Shown here: positions 26,176 through 34,950 of the stretch, piece after piece
Layout: each line of letters begins with the position of its first letter
How positions within the stretch are numbered: the first letter of the stretch is position 1
Assembly (NCBI RefSeq): GCF_009760915.1
Contig: NZ_VIDQ01000011.1
Location: 1 to 64,000, forward strand
From: Azohydromonas aeria
GTDB taxonomy: Bacteria > Pseudomonadota > Gammaproteobacteria > Burkholderiales > Burkholderiaceae_C
DNA length: 64,000 bases
Reading direction: 5' to 3'
Notes under the pieces: generated by a model
Told to the model about the DNA's origin: nothing
Seen by the model: only the letters and a program-made list of their open reading frames with translations
Database searches by the model: none
Program-made: the position numbers and the translations under genes

Positions 26176-27120
26176 TCAGAGGTCGTAGTCCTCGCCGTCG
26201 CCGGCCATGGCGCGGCCGATGAGGCTGCGCGTGAGCCGGTCCGACAGCAGCTCGGCGAAGGTGAAGACGAAGTTGCGCAGGTAAGCGCCGCGCTTGAAAG
26301 CCACGCGCGAGACGTTCATGCCGAAGAGGTGGCCGGCCGGGCGCGCCACGAGGTCGCCGCCGGGCGGGTCGTCGCGCACCGCCATCTCCGCCAGGATGCC
26401 CACGCCCAGCCCCAGCCGCACGTAGGTCTTGATCACGTCGGAGTCGATGGCTTCCAGCACGATCTCGGGATGCAGCCGCCGCTGCGCGAAGGCCTGGTCG
26501 ATGCGCTTGCGCCCGGTGAAGGCCGGCTGGTAGGACACCAGCGGCTCGCGCGCGAGCTGCTCCAGCGTCGGACGCTCCACGCTGGCCAGCGGATGCGAGG
26601 CCGGCACCACGATCACGTGCTGCCATTCGTAGCAGGGCAGCGTCACCAGGTCACCGAACTCGGAGAGCGACTCGGTGGCCAGCCCGATGTCGGCGCTGTC
26701 GTCGAGCAGCATCTGCGCCACCTGCTCGGGCGTGCCCTGGTGCAGGCTGACGCTGACCTTGGGATGGCGCTTGCGCAGCAGCGCCACCGGCTCGGGCAGA
26801 ACGTAGCGCGCCTGGGTGTGCGTGGTGGCGATCGACAGCCGCCCCGCGTCCTGCTTGCCGAACTCCTCGCCGATGCGCTTGAGGTTGCCTACCTCGCGCA
26901 GGATGATCTCCACCGACTGCAGCACCTGCTGCCCGGGCTCGGTAATGCGCTTCAGCCGCTTGCCGTGGCGGGCGAAGATGTCCACGCCCAGTTCCTCCTC
27001 GAGCTCCAGGATGGCCTTGCTGATGCCCGGCTGCGAGGTATGCAGCGCCTTGGCGGTCTCGGTGAGGTTGAGGCCGCGACGCACGGCCTCCTGGACGAAG
27101 CGGAACTGGTGCAGGTTCAC
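26176..27120 (-). CDS. cysB: LysR-family regulator, CysB type
   Basis: A 314-residue regulator with the helix-turn-helix at the N-terminus (LHQFRFVQEAVRRGLNLTETAKALHTSQPGISKAI) and a substrate-binding domain (LSIATTHTQARYVLPEPVALL, HQGTPEQVAQML, ADIGLATESL, LVSYQPAFTGR, DVIKTYVRLGLGVGILAEMAV). TTHTQARYVLP and YVRLGLGVG are hallmarks of CysB/Cbl, which activate sulfate assimilation genes with N-acetylserine as inducer. GTG 27120 overlaps the cbiX stop by four bases. The neighbour makes siroheme, the cofactor of sulfite reductase, so the pairing makes metabolic sense. Confidence 0.92.
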   Translation of the reverse strand: MNLHQFRFVQEAVRRGLNLTETAKALHTSQPGISKAILELEEELGVDIFARHGKRLKRITEPGQQVLQSVEIILREVGNLKRIGEEFGKQDAGRLSIATTHTQARYVLPEPVALLRKRHPKVSVSLHQGTPEQVAQMLLDDSADIGLATESLSEFGDLVTLPCYEWQHVIVVPASHPLASVERPTLEQLAREPLVSYQPAFTGRKRIDQAFAQRRLHPEIVLEAIDSDVIKTYVRLGLGVGILAEMAVRDDPPGGDLVARPAGHLFGMNVSRVAFKRGAYLRNFVFTFAELLSDRLTRSLIGRAMAGDGEDYDL

Positions 27121-27527
27121 GGCTGGCTCGCCTCCGGGTCTGGGTCCGACAGCAGGGCCAGCGCAGCGCCGGCCATGGCCTGCACCACGGCGGGCAGTTC
27201 GCCCACGGCCGGGTGCAGCTCGAAGCGCACGCCCGCATGCTCGGCGCGCAGGGCGTCGAGCAGCCGCGGCAGGTCCTTGCGCACGTGGCCGCCGGCGCCC
27301 AGGAACAGCGGCAGCACCTCCACACGGGTGCAGCCCTCGGCCACCAGCTGCGCCGCCGCAGGCGCGATGCCGGGCTGCATGAACTCCAGGAAAGCCAGCC
27401 GCAGCGGCGTCCGCGGACGTTGCGCACGCACCGACTGGGCCACGGCTTCGAAGGGCCGCGCCCACTCGGGGTCGCGCGCGCCGTGGGCAAACAGCAGCAG
27501 GCCGCGGATGTCGGCGTCGTCGTTCAT
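27117..27527 (-). CDS. cbiX: Sirohydrochlorin cobalt/ferrochelatase CbiX (short form)
   Basis: A 136-residue single-domain chelatase. It has the metal-binding His15 in LLFAHGARDPEW, then LAFLEFMQPGIAPAAAQLVAEG and VLPLFLGAGGHVRKDLP (second conserved His). Single-domain CbiX proteins insert Co or Fe into sirohydrochlorin as homodimers; a siroheme role fits the downstream CysB regulator. The ATG at 27527 overlaps the lptG stop (ATGA), and the stop overlaps the cysB start (GTGA), so three genes are translationally chained. Confidence 0.92.
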   Translation of the reverse strand: MNDDADIRGLLLFAHGARDPEWARPFEAVAQSVRAQRPRTPLRLAFLEFMQPGIAPAAAQLVAEGCTRVEVLPLFLGAGGHVRKDLPRLLDALRAEHAGVRFELHPAVGELPAVVQAMAGAALALLSDPDPEASQP

Positions 27528-28639
27528 CGGTAACGTACCAGCCAGGTGAAGGCCGCCAGTGACAGCAGCAGGTAGAAGATGCTGGGCGCCGCGGCGGTGA
27601 GCCAGGGCGTCCAGTCGCGCAGCAGGCCGAGGTGTCCGGCCACGTTGTTGAGCAGCACGAAGCTGATGCCGAGCATGATGCCGCCGAAGACCTTGTAGCT
27701 GAGCCCGCCGGCGCGGGCATGCAGGTAGGCGAAAGGCAGCGCCAGCGCCACCATCACCAGGCAGGCGAACGGGTACAGCGCCTTGCGCCAGAAGCGAATG
27801 GCATGGCGCTGCGCCGCCTGCTCCTGCGTGGACAGGTGGGCCGTGTAGCGCCACAGCTCCAGCGTGCTCATGGTGTCGATGGGCAGCACCGCGGCAGCCA
27901 CCACCGCCGGGTCCAGCGTGCTGCTCCAGCGCAGCTCGGACAGCTGTTGCACCTGCACCCGGACCTGCGCGGCCGGGGCGTCGGCCGCCGGCCACACGGT
28001 GCGCTGCACGTCCTGCAGCGTCCAGGTGTCCGACTGGTCGATGCGCGCGCGCGCCGCGGCAATGCGCTCCAGCAGCCGGCCCTGCGCGTCGAACTCGAAG
28101 ATGCGCACGCCCTGCAGCGTGCCGTCGGACCCCAGGCGCTGCACGTTGAGCGAGATCTGGTGCGGCCCCTGCGGCGTGCTGCGGCGCTCGCGCAGCCACG
28201 CGCCGGTGCTGCCGAGGCTGCGCCCGCCGCTGGCCAGCGACTTCACGAGCACGCTCTGGCGCTCTGCGGCCGGCGCGATGAAGTCGCCCACCACGAAGGT
28301 GAACGCGGCAAAGGCCACGCCCAGCAGCACCAGCAGCGACAGTGCCCGCCCCGGCCCGAGGCCGCCGGTGCGCAGGATCGTGAACTCGCTGGACTGCGCC
28401 AGCCGCGCCATCGAGAAGATCGTGCCGATCAGCACCGCGATGGGCAGCAGCTCGTAGAGATGCCCGGGCATCTGCAGCAGCGTTGACAGCAGCGCCATCC
28501 CCAGCGTGTAGCCGTGGCGGCCCACGTCCTCGAGCTCCTCGACGAAGTCGATGAAGAAGAAAAGCGCCAGGAACGCCAGCGCCACGAACGAAACCGCCAC
28601 GACGATGTCGCGGTAGAGCAGCCGCCGCACCGTCTTCAT
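27524..28639 (-). CDS. lptG: LPS export permease LptG
   Basis: A 371-residue inner-membrane protein. LptF and LptG form the membrane part of the LptB2FG ABC transporter that extracts lipopolysaccharide and hands it to LptC/A. It has three N-terminal helices (IVVAVSFVALAFLALFFFID, PGHLYELLPIAVLIGTIFSM, ALSLLVLLGVAFAAFTFVVGD), a periplasmic jellyroll domain (about 120-270) and three C-terminal helices (ALYPFACLVMVALALPFAYL, GGIMLGISFVLLNNVAGHLG, SIFYLLLSLAAFTWLV). YRDIVVAV and the LPI.VLIGT segment are LptG-like. The start overlaps the lptF stop by four bases. Confidence 0.96.
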   Translation of the reverse strand: MKTVRRLLYRDIVVAVSFVALAFLALFFFIDFVEELEDVGRHGYTLGMALLSTLLQMPGHLYELLPIAVLIGTIFSMARLAQSSEFTILRTGGLGPGRALSLLVLLGVAFAAFTFVVGDFIAPAAERQSVLVKSLASGGRSLGSTGAWLRERRSTPQGPHQISLNVQRLGSDGTLQGVRIFEFDAQGRLLERIAAARARIDQSDTWTLQDVQRTVWPAADAPAAQVRVQVQQLSELRWSSTLDPAVVAAAVLPIDTMSTLELWRYTAHLSTQEQAAQRHAIRFWRKALYPFACLVMVALALPFAYLHARAGGLSYKVFGGIMLGISFVLLNNVAGHLGLLRDWTPWLTAAAPSIFYLLLSLAAFTWLVRYR

Positions 28640-29745
28640 GAGCGTTGTCCTGAGCGACGGCCGAACAGGCGCAGCATCGGCGCGGTGTGGCCCTTCTCGC
28701 GCCACCACAGCAGCGCCAGCGCCAGCGCCGCCACGCTGCCGTGCAGGCCCAGCAGCGCGCCGAGCAGGGTGGTGCGGCCGCTGCCGACCCAGGCCTGCGA
28801 GAGGTTGATGAGGTTGTAGTACACGACGAAGCCGAGCAGCGCGAAGAGCAGGTTCCAGTTGCTGGCGCGACGCGGGTTGGCCGCCGACAGCCCGATGCCC
28901 AGCAGCACCAGGTTGCCCGCGCCCAGCAGCAGCCCGAAGCGCCAGGACAGCTCGGCCTGCTGGCGCGGCCAGGGCTGGCGCAACAGCTCGATGGTGCGCT
29001 GCGTCCTGGGCGAGCGCTCCTGGGCCTTGCCGGCCGCCTGCTCGTCCACCGTCACCCGGTAGCTGTCGAAGCGCGAGAGCGAGAGCTCGCCGGTCTCGCG
29101 GTTGGTCTCGTTGCGCTGCCCATCCTGCAGCACGAGCACGCGGCGCTGCTCTTCGTTCTCGACATGGCCGCTGTGCGCCGCCACCACGGTTTCGTGCCGG
29201 GCATCGTTGGACAGCACGAACACGTTACGCGCGCGCGTGGCGTCGTTGTCCGCATCGCGCTCGACGAAGAACACCCGGCTGCCGTCGCGCGACACCTGGA
29301 ACATGCCCGGCGCCACGCGCGAGAGGTCGCTGCGCTGCTGGTAGCGTTCGCGCAGCTCGGCGCTCTGGCGGTTGCCCCAAGGCCACACCACCAGCACCAG
29401 CAGCCCGATCACCAGCAGCATCGGCCAGCTCGTCACCAGCACCGGGCGCACGAAGCGCGACAGCCCCACGCCGCTGGCGAACCAGATCGTCATTTCGCTG
29501 TCGCGGTACATGCGTCCCAGCGTGGATACCACCGCAATGAACAGCGACAGCGCCAGCATCGTGGGCAGGTGGCCCAGGGCCGTGTAGCCCAGCAGCAGCA
29601 CCACGTCCTGGGGCGCCACCGAGCCCCCGGCGGCAAGCCCCAGGGTGCGGATCAGCATCATGGTCAGCACGATGGTCAGGATCACGACCAGCGTCGCGCC
29701 GAAGCTGCGCGCCAACTCTCGGCGCACGGTGGTATGGAATAACAT
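28636..29745 (-). CDS. lptF: LPS export permease LptF
   Basis: A 369-residue partner of LptG. It starts MLFHTTVRRELARSFGATLVVIL, typical of LptF, with helices at about 14-36, 55-75 and 100-122, a periplasmic domain (ELRERYQQRSDLSRVAPGMF, FFVERDADNDATRARNVFVL) and three C-terminal helices (FGLLLGAGNLVLLGIGLSAANPRR, NWNLLFALLGFVVYYNLINL). Its gene is first in the minus-strand unit; only 27 bases separate its ATG from that of pepA on the other strand, so the two promoters must overlap the neighbouring coding region. Confidence 0.96.
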   Translation of the reverse strand: MLFHTTVRRELARSFGATLVVILTIVLTMMLIRTLGLAAGGSVAPQDVVLLLGYTALGHLPTMLALSLFIAVVSTLGRMYRDSEMTIWFASGVGLSRFVRPVLVTSWPMLLVIGLLVLVVWPWGNRQSAELRERYQQRSDLSRVAPGMFQVSRDGSRVFFVERDADNDATRARNVFVLSNDARHETVVAAHSGHVENEEQRRVLVLQDGQRNETNRETGELSLSRFDSYRVTVDEQAAGKAQERSPRTQRTIELLRQPWPRQQAELSWRFGLLLGAGNLVLLGIGLSAANPRRASNWNLLFALLGFVVYYNLINLSQAWVGSGRTTLLGALLGLHGSVAALALALLWWREKGHTAPMLRLFGRRSGQRS

Positions 29746-29772
29746 CAGGCAATCAACGAACTTGCCGTCATT

Positions 29773-31248
29773 ATGGACTTGCGTTCCCTCGTTCCCGGCG
29801 CTGCCGGAATGGCCGGTGTGGCCGCCGATGCATTGGTGCTGGTGGTGGCCGGCAGCGAGCCGCAGGCACTGGAGCCGGCGCTGGCGGGGCTGCTGGCCGA
29901 GAGCGTGAAAGCCGGCGATTTCGAGTTCAAGCCCGGGCGCAGCCTGTACCTGCACCGGCCTGCCGGGCTGAAGGCGCCGCGCCTGGTGCTGGCCGCTGCG
30001 GCCGATGCCTCGCCCAAGGCTTTCAAGACCGCGCTGGCCACGGCTCTGTCCGGCCTCAAATCCCTGGGCGTGCGCCACGCCGCCGTGGCGCTGGCCGCGC
30101 CTGCCGCGGCCGATGGCGTGCCGGCTCTCGACGACCGTCATGCCGAGGCGCTGGCCGCGGCCGTGGCCGATGCCACCTACGTCTACCGCCACACCAAGCC
30201 CAGCGCGCCCGAAGGCGCCAAGCTGCAGCGCGTGACGCTGCTGTGCGACAAGGCCAACGCCAGCGTGGTCAAGCGGGGCCTGGCGCGCGGCCAGGGCATC
30301 GCCGACGGCGTGACGCTGGCACGCGAGTGTGCCAACCGCCCGGGCAACTTCTGCACGCCCACCTTCCTGGCCGAGCAGGCGCAGGCGCTGGGGGCGCAGT
30401 ACGGCTTCAAGATCGAGGTGCTGGGCCGCAAGGAGGTCGAGAAGCTCGGCATGGGCGCCTTCATCGGCGTGGCCCAGGGCTCGGAGGAGCCGCTGCGCTT
30501 CATCGTGCTGCGCTACGAAGGCGCGCCGCGCACGTCCGCGCCGCTGGTGCTCGTGGGCAAGGGCATCACCTTCGACAGCGGCGGCATCTCCATCAAGCCC
30601 GCGGCCGAGATGGACGAGATGAAGTACGACATGGGCGGTGCCGCCAGCGTGCTGGGTACCTTCAAGGCGCTGGGCGAGATCAAGCCCAAGGTCAACGTGG
30701 TCGGGCTCATCGCCGCCTGCGAGAACCTGCCCAGCGGTCGTGCCACCAAGCCCGGCGACGTGCTGCGCTCGATGTCGGGCCAGACCATCGAGGTGCTCAA
30801 CACCGACGCCGAAGGGCGCCTGGTGCTGTGCGACGCGCTGACCTATGCCGAGCGCTTCAAGCCCGCGGCGGTGGTGGACATCGCCACGCTCACCGGTGCC
30901 TGCGTCATCGCCCTGGGCGCGCAGCGCTCGGGCCTCTTCAGCCCCGACGAGGAACTGGCCGCCCGGCTGCTGCAGGCCGGCGAGGCCGCGCTCGACCCGG
31001 CCTGGCGCATGCCCATGGACGACGAGTACGACGAGGCGCTCAAAAGCAACTTCGCCGACGTGGCCAACGTCGGCCCGCGCGGCGGCGGCGCCATCACGGC
31101 CGCGATGTTCCTCAAGCGCTTCACCAAGGCCTACCGCTGGGCGCACCTGGACATCGCCGGCACGGCCTGGAAGGGTGGCGCGGCCAAGGGCGCCACCGGC
31201 CGCCCGGTGCCGCTGCTCACGCATTTCGTGCTGGCCCACGCGCGTTGA
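29773..31248 (+). CDS. pepA: Leucyl aminopeptidase PepA
   Basis: A 491-residue M17 aminopeptidase, a cytosolic hexamer with two metal ions that removes N-terminal residues. The catalytic C-terminal domain shows VGKGITFDSGGISIKPAAEMDEMKYDMGGAA (metal ligands and active Lys), ANLPSG-type CENLPSGRATKPGD, the signature NTDAEGRLVLCD, and ATLTGACVIALG. In some bacteria PepA also binds DNA for Xer recombination. The order lptF (divergent)-pepA-holC is conserved in many beta- and gammaproteobacteria. Confidence 0.97.
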   Translation: MDLRSLVPGAAGMAGVAADALVLVVAGSEPQALEPALAGLLAESVKAGDFEFKPGRSLYLHRPAGLKAPRLVLAAAADASPKAFKTALATALSGLKSLGVRHAAVALAAPAAADGVPALDDRHAEALAAAVADATYVYRHTKPSAPEGAKLQRVTLLCDKANASVVKRGLARGQGIADGVTLARECANRPGNFCTPTFLAEQAQALGAQYGFKIEVLGRKEVEKLGMGAFIGVAQGSEEPLRFIVLRYEGAPRTSAPLVLVGKGITFDSGGISIKPAAEMDEMKYDMGGAASVLGTFKALGEIKPKVNVVGLIAACENLPSGRATKPGDVLRSMSGQTIEVLNTDAEGRLVLCDALTYAERFKPAAVVDIATLTGACVIALGAQRSGLFSPDEELAARLLQAGEAALDPAWRMPMDDEYDEALKSNFADVANVGPRGGGAITAAMFLKRFTKAYRWAHLDIAGTAWKGGAAKGATGRPVPLLTHFVLAHAR

Positions 31249-31295
31249 GCGCCGTCCTCAGCACAAGCGCGCCGCGTGCAAGGGAAGGCCGGGCC

Positions 31296-31736
31296 ATGGC
31301 GCTGACGGAAGTGGCATTCCACACCGGTGTGGACGACAGGATCGGCTACTGCTGCCGGCTCCTGCGCAAGGGCTACCGGCAGCAGGCGCGCATGGTGGTC
31401 GCAGGTGATCCTGAGGCGCTGGCACGGCTGGACCAGGCGCTGTGGGTCTTCGACGAGCGCTCCTTCATTCCGCACCGCCGCCTGCGTGCGGGTGAGGCCG
31501 TGCCCGCAGCGCTCAAGCGCACGCCGATCTGGCTGATCGAGCCCGGTGCCGAGCCGCCGCAGTTGGGCGTGCTGCTGAACCTGGGGCCCGAGGTGGTGCC
31601 GGGCTTCGAGCGCTACCAGCGTCTGATAGAAGTGGTGGGTTTGGACGAGGCCGACCGCGGCGCCGCGCGCCGGCGCTGGCGCGCCTACGAGGCGCAGGGA
31701 CTGCGCATCACTCACCACGCCCAGGAGGGCGGTTAA
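31296..31736 (+). CDS. holC: DNA polymerase III chi subunit HolC
   Basis: A 146-residue protein. HolC links the clamp loader to single-strand binding protein during replication. It has ALTEVAFHTGVDDRIGYCCRLLRKGYRQQARMVV, LDQALWVFDERSFIPHRR (the W-F-D-SFIPH pattern is diagnostic), TPIWLIEPG and VLLNLGPEVVPGFERYQRLIEVV. It lies 47 bases after pepA, the usual partner. I take ATG 31296 because the family begins MTxVxFYT-like. Confidence 0.95.
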   Translation: MALTEVAFHTGVDDRIGYCCRLLRKGYRQQARMVVAGDPEALARLDQALWVFDERSFIPHRRLRAGEAVPAALKRTPIWLIEPGAEPPQLGVLLNLGPEVVPGFERYQRLIEVVGLDEADRGAARRRWRAYEAQGLRITHHAQEGG

Positions 31737-31882
31737 GCGTTTTTTGGTGGCGCTGCCGATCCTGGTTTGTGCTGAGTCTGAGAATCGCTTTGCTGTCAAC
31801 CGTCACCCTCCTTATTTGCGTTATCGTTATTCCTGCTGAAACTGTTACCGGTTTCTTTTTTTAACCCCCTCGGAGATACCGA

Positions 31883-33025
31883 ATGCGATTCCAGATCAAC
31901 GCCGCTCTTGCCGCTGCCGCGGTGCTGTTTGCCGGTGGCGTCAGCGCCCAGGAACTGGTGGTCAGGATCGGCCATGTGGGCCCGACCAGCGGTCCGATTG
32001 CCCACCTGGGCAAGGACAACGAAATGGGCGCGCGCATGGCGGTGGACGAGCTCAACGCCAAGGGCGTGACCATCGGCGGCAAGAAGGCCAGGTTCGAGCT
32101 GCTGGCCGAGGACGACGCGGCCGATCCGAAGCAGGGCACCGCCGCGGCGCAGAAGCTGGTGGACAGCAAGGTTCTGGGCGTGGTGGGTCACCTCAACTCG
32201 GGCACCACCATCCCGGCTTCCAAGATCTACAGCGACGCCGGCATCCCGCAGATCAGCCCCTCGGCCACCAACCCGAAGTACACCAAGCAGGGCTTCAAGA
32301 CCACGTTCCGCGTCGTGGCCAACGACGAGCACCTGGGCGGCACGCTGGGCAAGTACGCCGTGACGCAGCTCAAGGGCAAGAGCATCGCCGTCATCGACGA
32401 CCGCACCGCCTATGGCCAGGGCGTGGCCGACGAGTTCGAGAAGGGCGTCAAGTCCGCCGGCGGCAAGACCGTGGGCCGCGAGTTCACCAACGACAAGGCC
32501 ACGGACTTCACCGCCATCCTGACCAGCATCAAGGCCAAGAAGCCCGACATCGTCTTCTTCGGCGGCATGGACGCCGTGGCCGGCCCGATGCTGCGCCAGA
32601 TGAAGCAACTGGGCATCAACGCCAAGCTCATGGGCGGCGACGGCATCTGCACCGGCGAGTTGCCCAAGCTGGCCGCGGGCTCCATGGCCGACGAGCAGGT
32701 GGTGTGCGCCGAGGCCGGTGGCGTCGAAGGCGAGCAGAAGGCCGGCATGGACAAGTTCAAGGCCGACTTCAAGAAGAAGTTCAACGCCGACGTGCAGATC
32801 TACGCGCCCTACGTGTACGACGCCGTGATGGTGATGGCCGATGCCATGGTCAAGGCCGGCTCGCCCGAGCCGGCCAAGTACCTGCCGGTGCTGGCCAAGA
32901 CCAACGGCTACAAGGGCGTGACGGGCACGATCGCCTTCGACGAGAAGGGCGACATCAAGAACGGCGCCCTGACCATGTACACCTACAAGGGCGGCAACCG
33001 CCAGCAGATCGCCGTGGTGCGCTGA
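31883..33025 (+). CDS. Branched-chain amino acid ABC transporter substrate-binding protein
   Basis: A 380-residue periplasmic protein with a signal peptide (NAALAAAAVLFAGGVSAQE, cut near residue 22). It has the LivK-type type I fold: VRIGHVGPTSGPIAHLGKDNEMGARMAVDELNAKG, LLAEDDAADPKQGTAAAQKLVD, VGHLNSGTTIPASKIYSDAGI, ISPSATNPKYT, VIDDRTAYGQGVADEFEKG. Ligands of this family include Leu/Ile/Val and also short amides and aromatic acids. No liv permease or ATPase gene is adjacent, so it is an orphan here. A CGGAGAT ribosome site precedes the ATG and a strong terminator follows. Codons are the strongly biased kind of highly expressed genes. Confidence 0.95.
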   Translation: MRFQINAALAAAAVLFAGGVSAQELVVRIGHVGPTSGPIAHLGKDNEMGARMAVDELNAKGVTIGGKKARFELLAEDDAADPKQGTAAAQKLVDSKVLGVVGHLNSGTTIPASKIYSDAGIPQISPSATNPKYTKQGFKTTFRVVANDEHLGGTLGKYAVTQLKGKSIAVIDDRTAYGQGVADEFEKGVKSAGGKTVGREFTNDKATDFTAILTSIKAKKPDIVFFGGMDAVAGPMLRQMKQLGINAKLMGGDGICTGELPKLAAGSMADEQVVCAEAGGVEGEQKAGMDKFKADFKKKFNADVQIYAPYVYDAVMVMADAMVKAGSPEPAKYLPVLAKTNGYKGVTGTIAFDEKGDIKNGALTMYTYKGGNRQQIAVVR

Positions 33026-33049
33026 TCCCGGCAGCATCCCCCGCGACCG

Positions 33050-33080
33050 AAAGCGCCCGCAGCCGCGGGCGCTTTTTCTT
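33050..33080 (+). terminator. Intrinsic terminator after the livK-type gene
   Basis: AAAGCGCCCGC-AGCC-GCGGGCGCTTT, an 11-bp perfect stem running into TTTTTCTTT. Confidence 0.93.
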
Positions 33081-33165
33081 TGCGGCATGGACCTTGCCGG
33101 AAACGCGGTTGCAGGCCGTGGAACGCCGTGAAAGCATCGGTGCAGCCGTTGGCCGGGGGGATTCC

Positions 33166-33480
33166 ATGGCTTTGCGCACCTTGCTCTACCGCTACTTCTT
33201 CTTCGGCTGGCTGTTCCGCGACGCCAGCAGCGGCACCGCGCTGGAACGCGCCGCCGCCTGGCGTCACAACCGCAGCCAGGCGCGCTGGCTGCCGACCTAC
33301 ATGCGGCGCTGGTGCTTTTGCGGGCTGCTGCTGTATGGCCTGGGCGTGGTGGCGGAAAGCGTGCTGGGCGCGCCGCTGCTGTCCTCGCTGTTCTACGTCA
33401 CCGGGCTGATGAGCGTGCCGGGCAATGCCGTGATGGCCGCCGCCTGGATCGGCTTCAAGGCCTTGTCGGGACCTTTCTGA
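33166..33480 (+). CDS. Small membrane protein, hypothetical
   Basis: A 104-residue protein with a GC-rich ribosome site (GGGGGG) before ATG 33166. A basic, aromatic N-terminus (LLYRYFFFGWLFRDASSGTALERAAAWRHN) precedes two hydrophobic segments: about 50-68 (CGLLLYGLGVVAESVLGAP) and 70-98 (LLSSLFYVTGLMSVPGNAVMAAAWIGFKAL). No family recognised. The next gene starts six bases after the stop. Confidence 0.65.
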   Translation: MALRTLLYRYFFFGWLFRDASSGTALERAAAWRHNRSQARWLPTYMRRWCFCGLLLYGLGVVAESVLGAPLLSSLFYVTGLMSVPGNAVMAAAWIGFKALSGPF

Positions 33481-33486
33481 ACCTGA

Positions 33487-34950
33487 ATGGCCCGGTGGCG
33501 GGCAGGATGCGCTGCCGTGCCGTCTCCAACATCTCCAATCTCCCCGCCGTCTCCGCTTTCACTCTCGATTGACGCGTTGCTGCGTGCCGCACTGCAACAG
33601 GCACCGCGCCGCTACCGCATGCCGCCGCTGCCCGCCGACGCCGGCGCCGCCGAGGCGGCCGGCCCGGAAGCCGTGATCGCCTTCACCTTGGCCGCGGCTG
33701 ACGCTGGCACGGTGCCCGCCGATGATGGCGTCGCGCGCCTGTTCACCTCGGCGCTGGCCGCGCTGATCCGCTCGGCGCTGGACCCGCTCGATGGCGACCC
33801 CACTTTCCAGGCGCAAGTGCTTGCAGCCGGGGACGCTCGCGTGGCCGAGTACTTGCACCTGGCCGCGCAGGCCACGGGCGACGCCCGCACGGTGCGCGCT
33901 GCCGTCAATGCCTGGGCCCATCCCGGCAAGCTGCAGGGGCAACCGCCCGGTGCCCGGCCCGATGCGCTGGCGCCACTGCACCGCCTCGCCGCATCCGGCG
34001 CCTGGACAACGCTGCAGCAGGCACTCGATGACCTGCTGGCCGAGGGCTGGCTCGAAGACGGCCCCCTGCGCGATGCGCTGTCGGCGCTGCGGGACAGCCC
34101 GGCGCTGGCACGGCTGGCTCAAGCCGAGGCCTTGCTCGCGCTGGACGGCGTGCAGCGCTACCGGGCCCTGTGCGAGCGTGCCGGCCCCTCGGCCGGCAGC
34201 GCCGCGGCGGCGCAGCAGGGCCGGGCTTCGGCGCGCCTGGGTGCGGCGGCTGAAAGATCGACGGTGCAGGCACTGCTTGCGATGGCCGAGCTGATCCATC
34301 GTGCCGCCCCGGCGCTGCCTCGGCTCCACGTCGCGCAGGGGCTGCTCACGCCGCGCGGCTTTCCGGGGGTGAACGGGCGGGCCAAGGACGAGTGGGACGT
34401 GGCCCTGCTGCGCGAGGTCGGCCCGGACGGCGCCCGGGACGTCATGCTGCTGCTGGAAGTCAAGGCCGCGCCCGCGGCCGCCGCGTCCGACTACCCGCGC
34501 CTGCTGCGTGGCCTGCAGCGGCTGGCGCTGGCGCAGACGCAGGAGCGCTATGCCTTCGCCTGCGTTGGCGGCGAGACGCTGCTGCGCGGCGCCTCGCTGC
34601 GCGAGCTGGCGCCGCAGGGCGACGCGCTGCCGCCGCAAGTCCTCTACGCCTGCACGGCGCCGGCCGAGCCGCGCACGCCGCTGCTCAATCCCGTGGCCCG
34701 GGCGATGCTGCTGGCCGAGCCCGCGTGCATCGCTTTCGCCGCGAAGCTGGCCCGTGGCGCCGCGCCGCAGCCCGCCGAACTGGCCGCCTTGTGGGAAGAA
34801 CTGCCGCGCGAGCCGCGCCTGCGCCCGGTGCTGCGCCAGTACGACACGGCCCGACGCGCGCGCGAGGCCATGCTGCATCCGGATGAGCTGCTCGCCGCCG
34901 CCGCCGTCGCGCTGCTGCCGCAGGCGCGGCAGCCCGAGCCGCTGCCCTAG
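33487..34950 (+). CDS. Hypothetical protein with PD-(D/E)xK-like motif
   Basis: Up to 487 residues from ATG 33487; GTG 33517 would be ten codons shorter and the true start is unclear because the first 25 residues are Pro/Ser-rich. The N-terminal two-thirds is Ala-rich and helical (VARLFTSALAALIRSAL, RVAEYLHLAAQATGDARTVRAAVNAW). Around residues 290-345 the sequence becomes alpha/beta: GRAKDEWDVALLREV (Asp304) and DVMLLLEVKAAPAAA (Glu324-x-Lys326), the D...ExK pattern of PD-(D/E)xK nucleases, followed by a helix. No membrane segments. Its stop codon overlaps the stop of the convergent polyamine operon. Function unproven. Confidence 0.7.
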   Translation: MARWRAGCAAVPSPTSPISPPSPLSLSIDALLRAALQQAPRRYRMPPLPADAGAAEAAGPEAVIAFTLAAADAGTVPADDGVARLFTSALAALIRSALDPLDGDPTFQAQVLAAGDARVAEYLHLAAQATGDARTVRAAVNAWAHPGKLQGQPPGARPDALAPLHRLAASGAWTTLQQALDDLLAEGWLEDGPLRDALSALRDSPALARLAQAEALLALDGVQRYRALCERAGPSAGSAAAAQQGRASARLGAAAERSTVQALLAMAELIHRAAPALPRLHVAQGLLTPRGFPGVNGRAKDEWDVALLREVGPDGARDVMLLLEVKAAPAAAASDYPRLLRGLQRLALAQTQERYAFACVGGETLLRGASLRELAPQGDALPPQVLYACTAPAEPRTPLLNPVARAMLLAEPACIAFAAKLARGAAPQPAELAALWEELPREPRLRPVLRQYDTARRAREAMLHPDELLAAAAVALLPQARQPEPLP

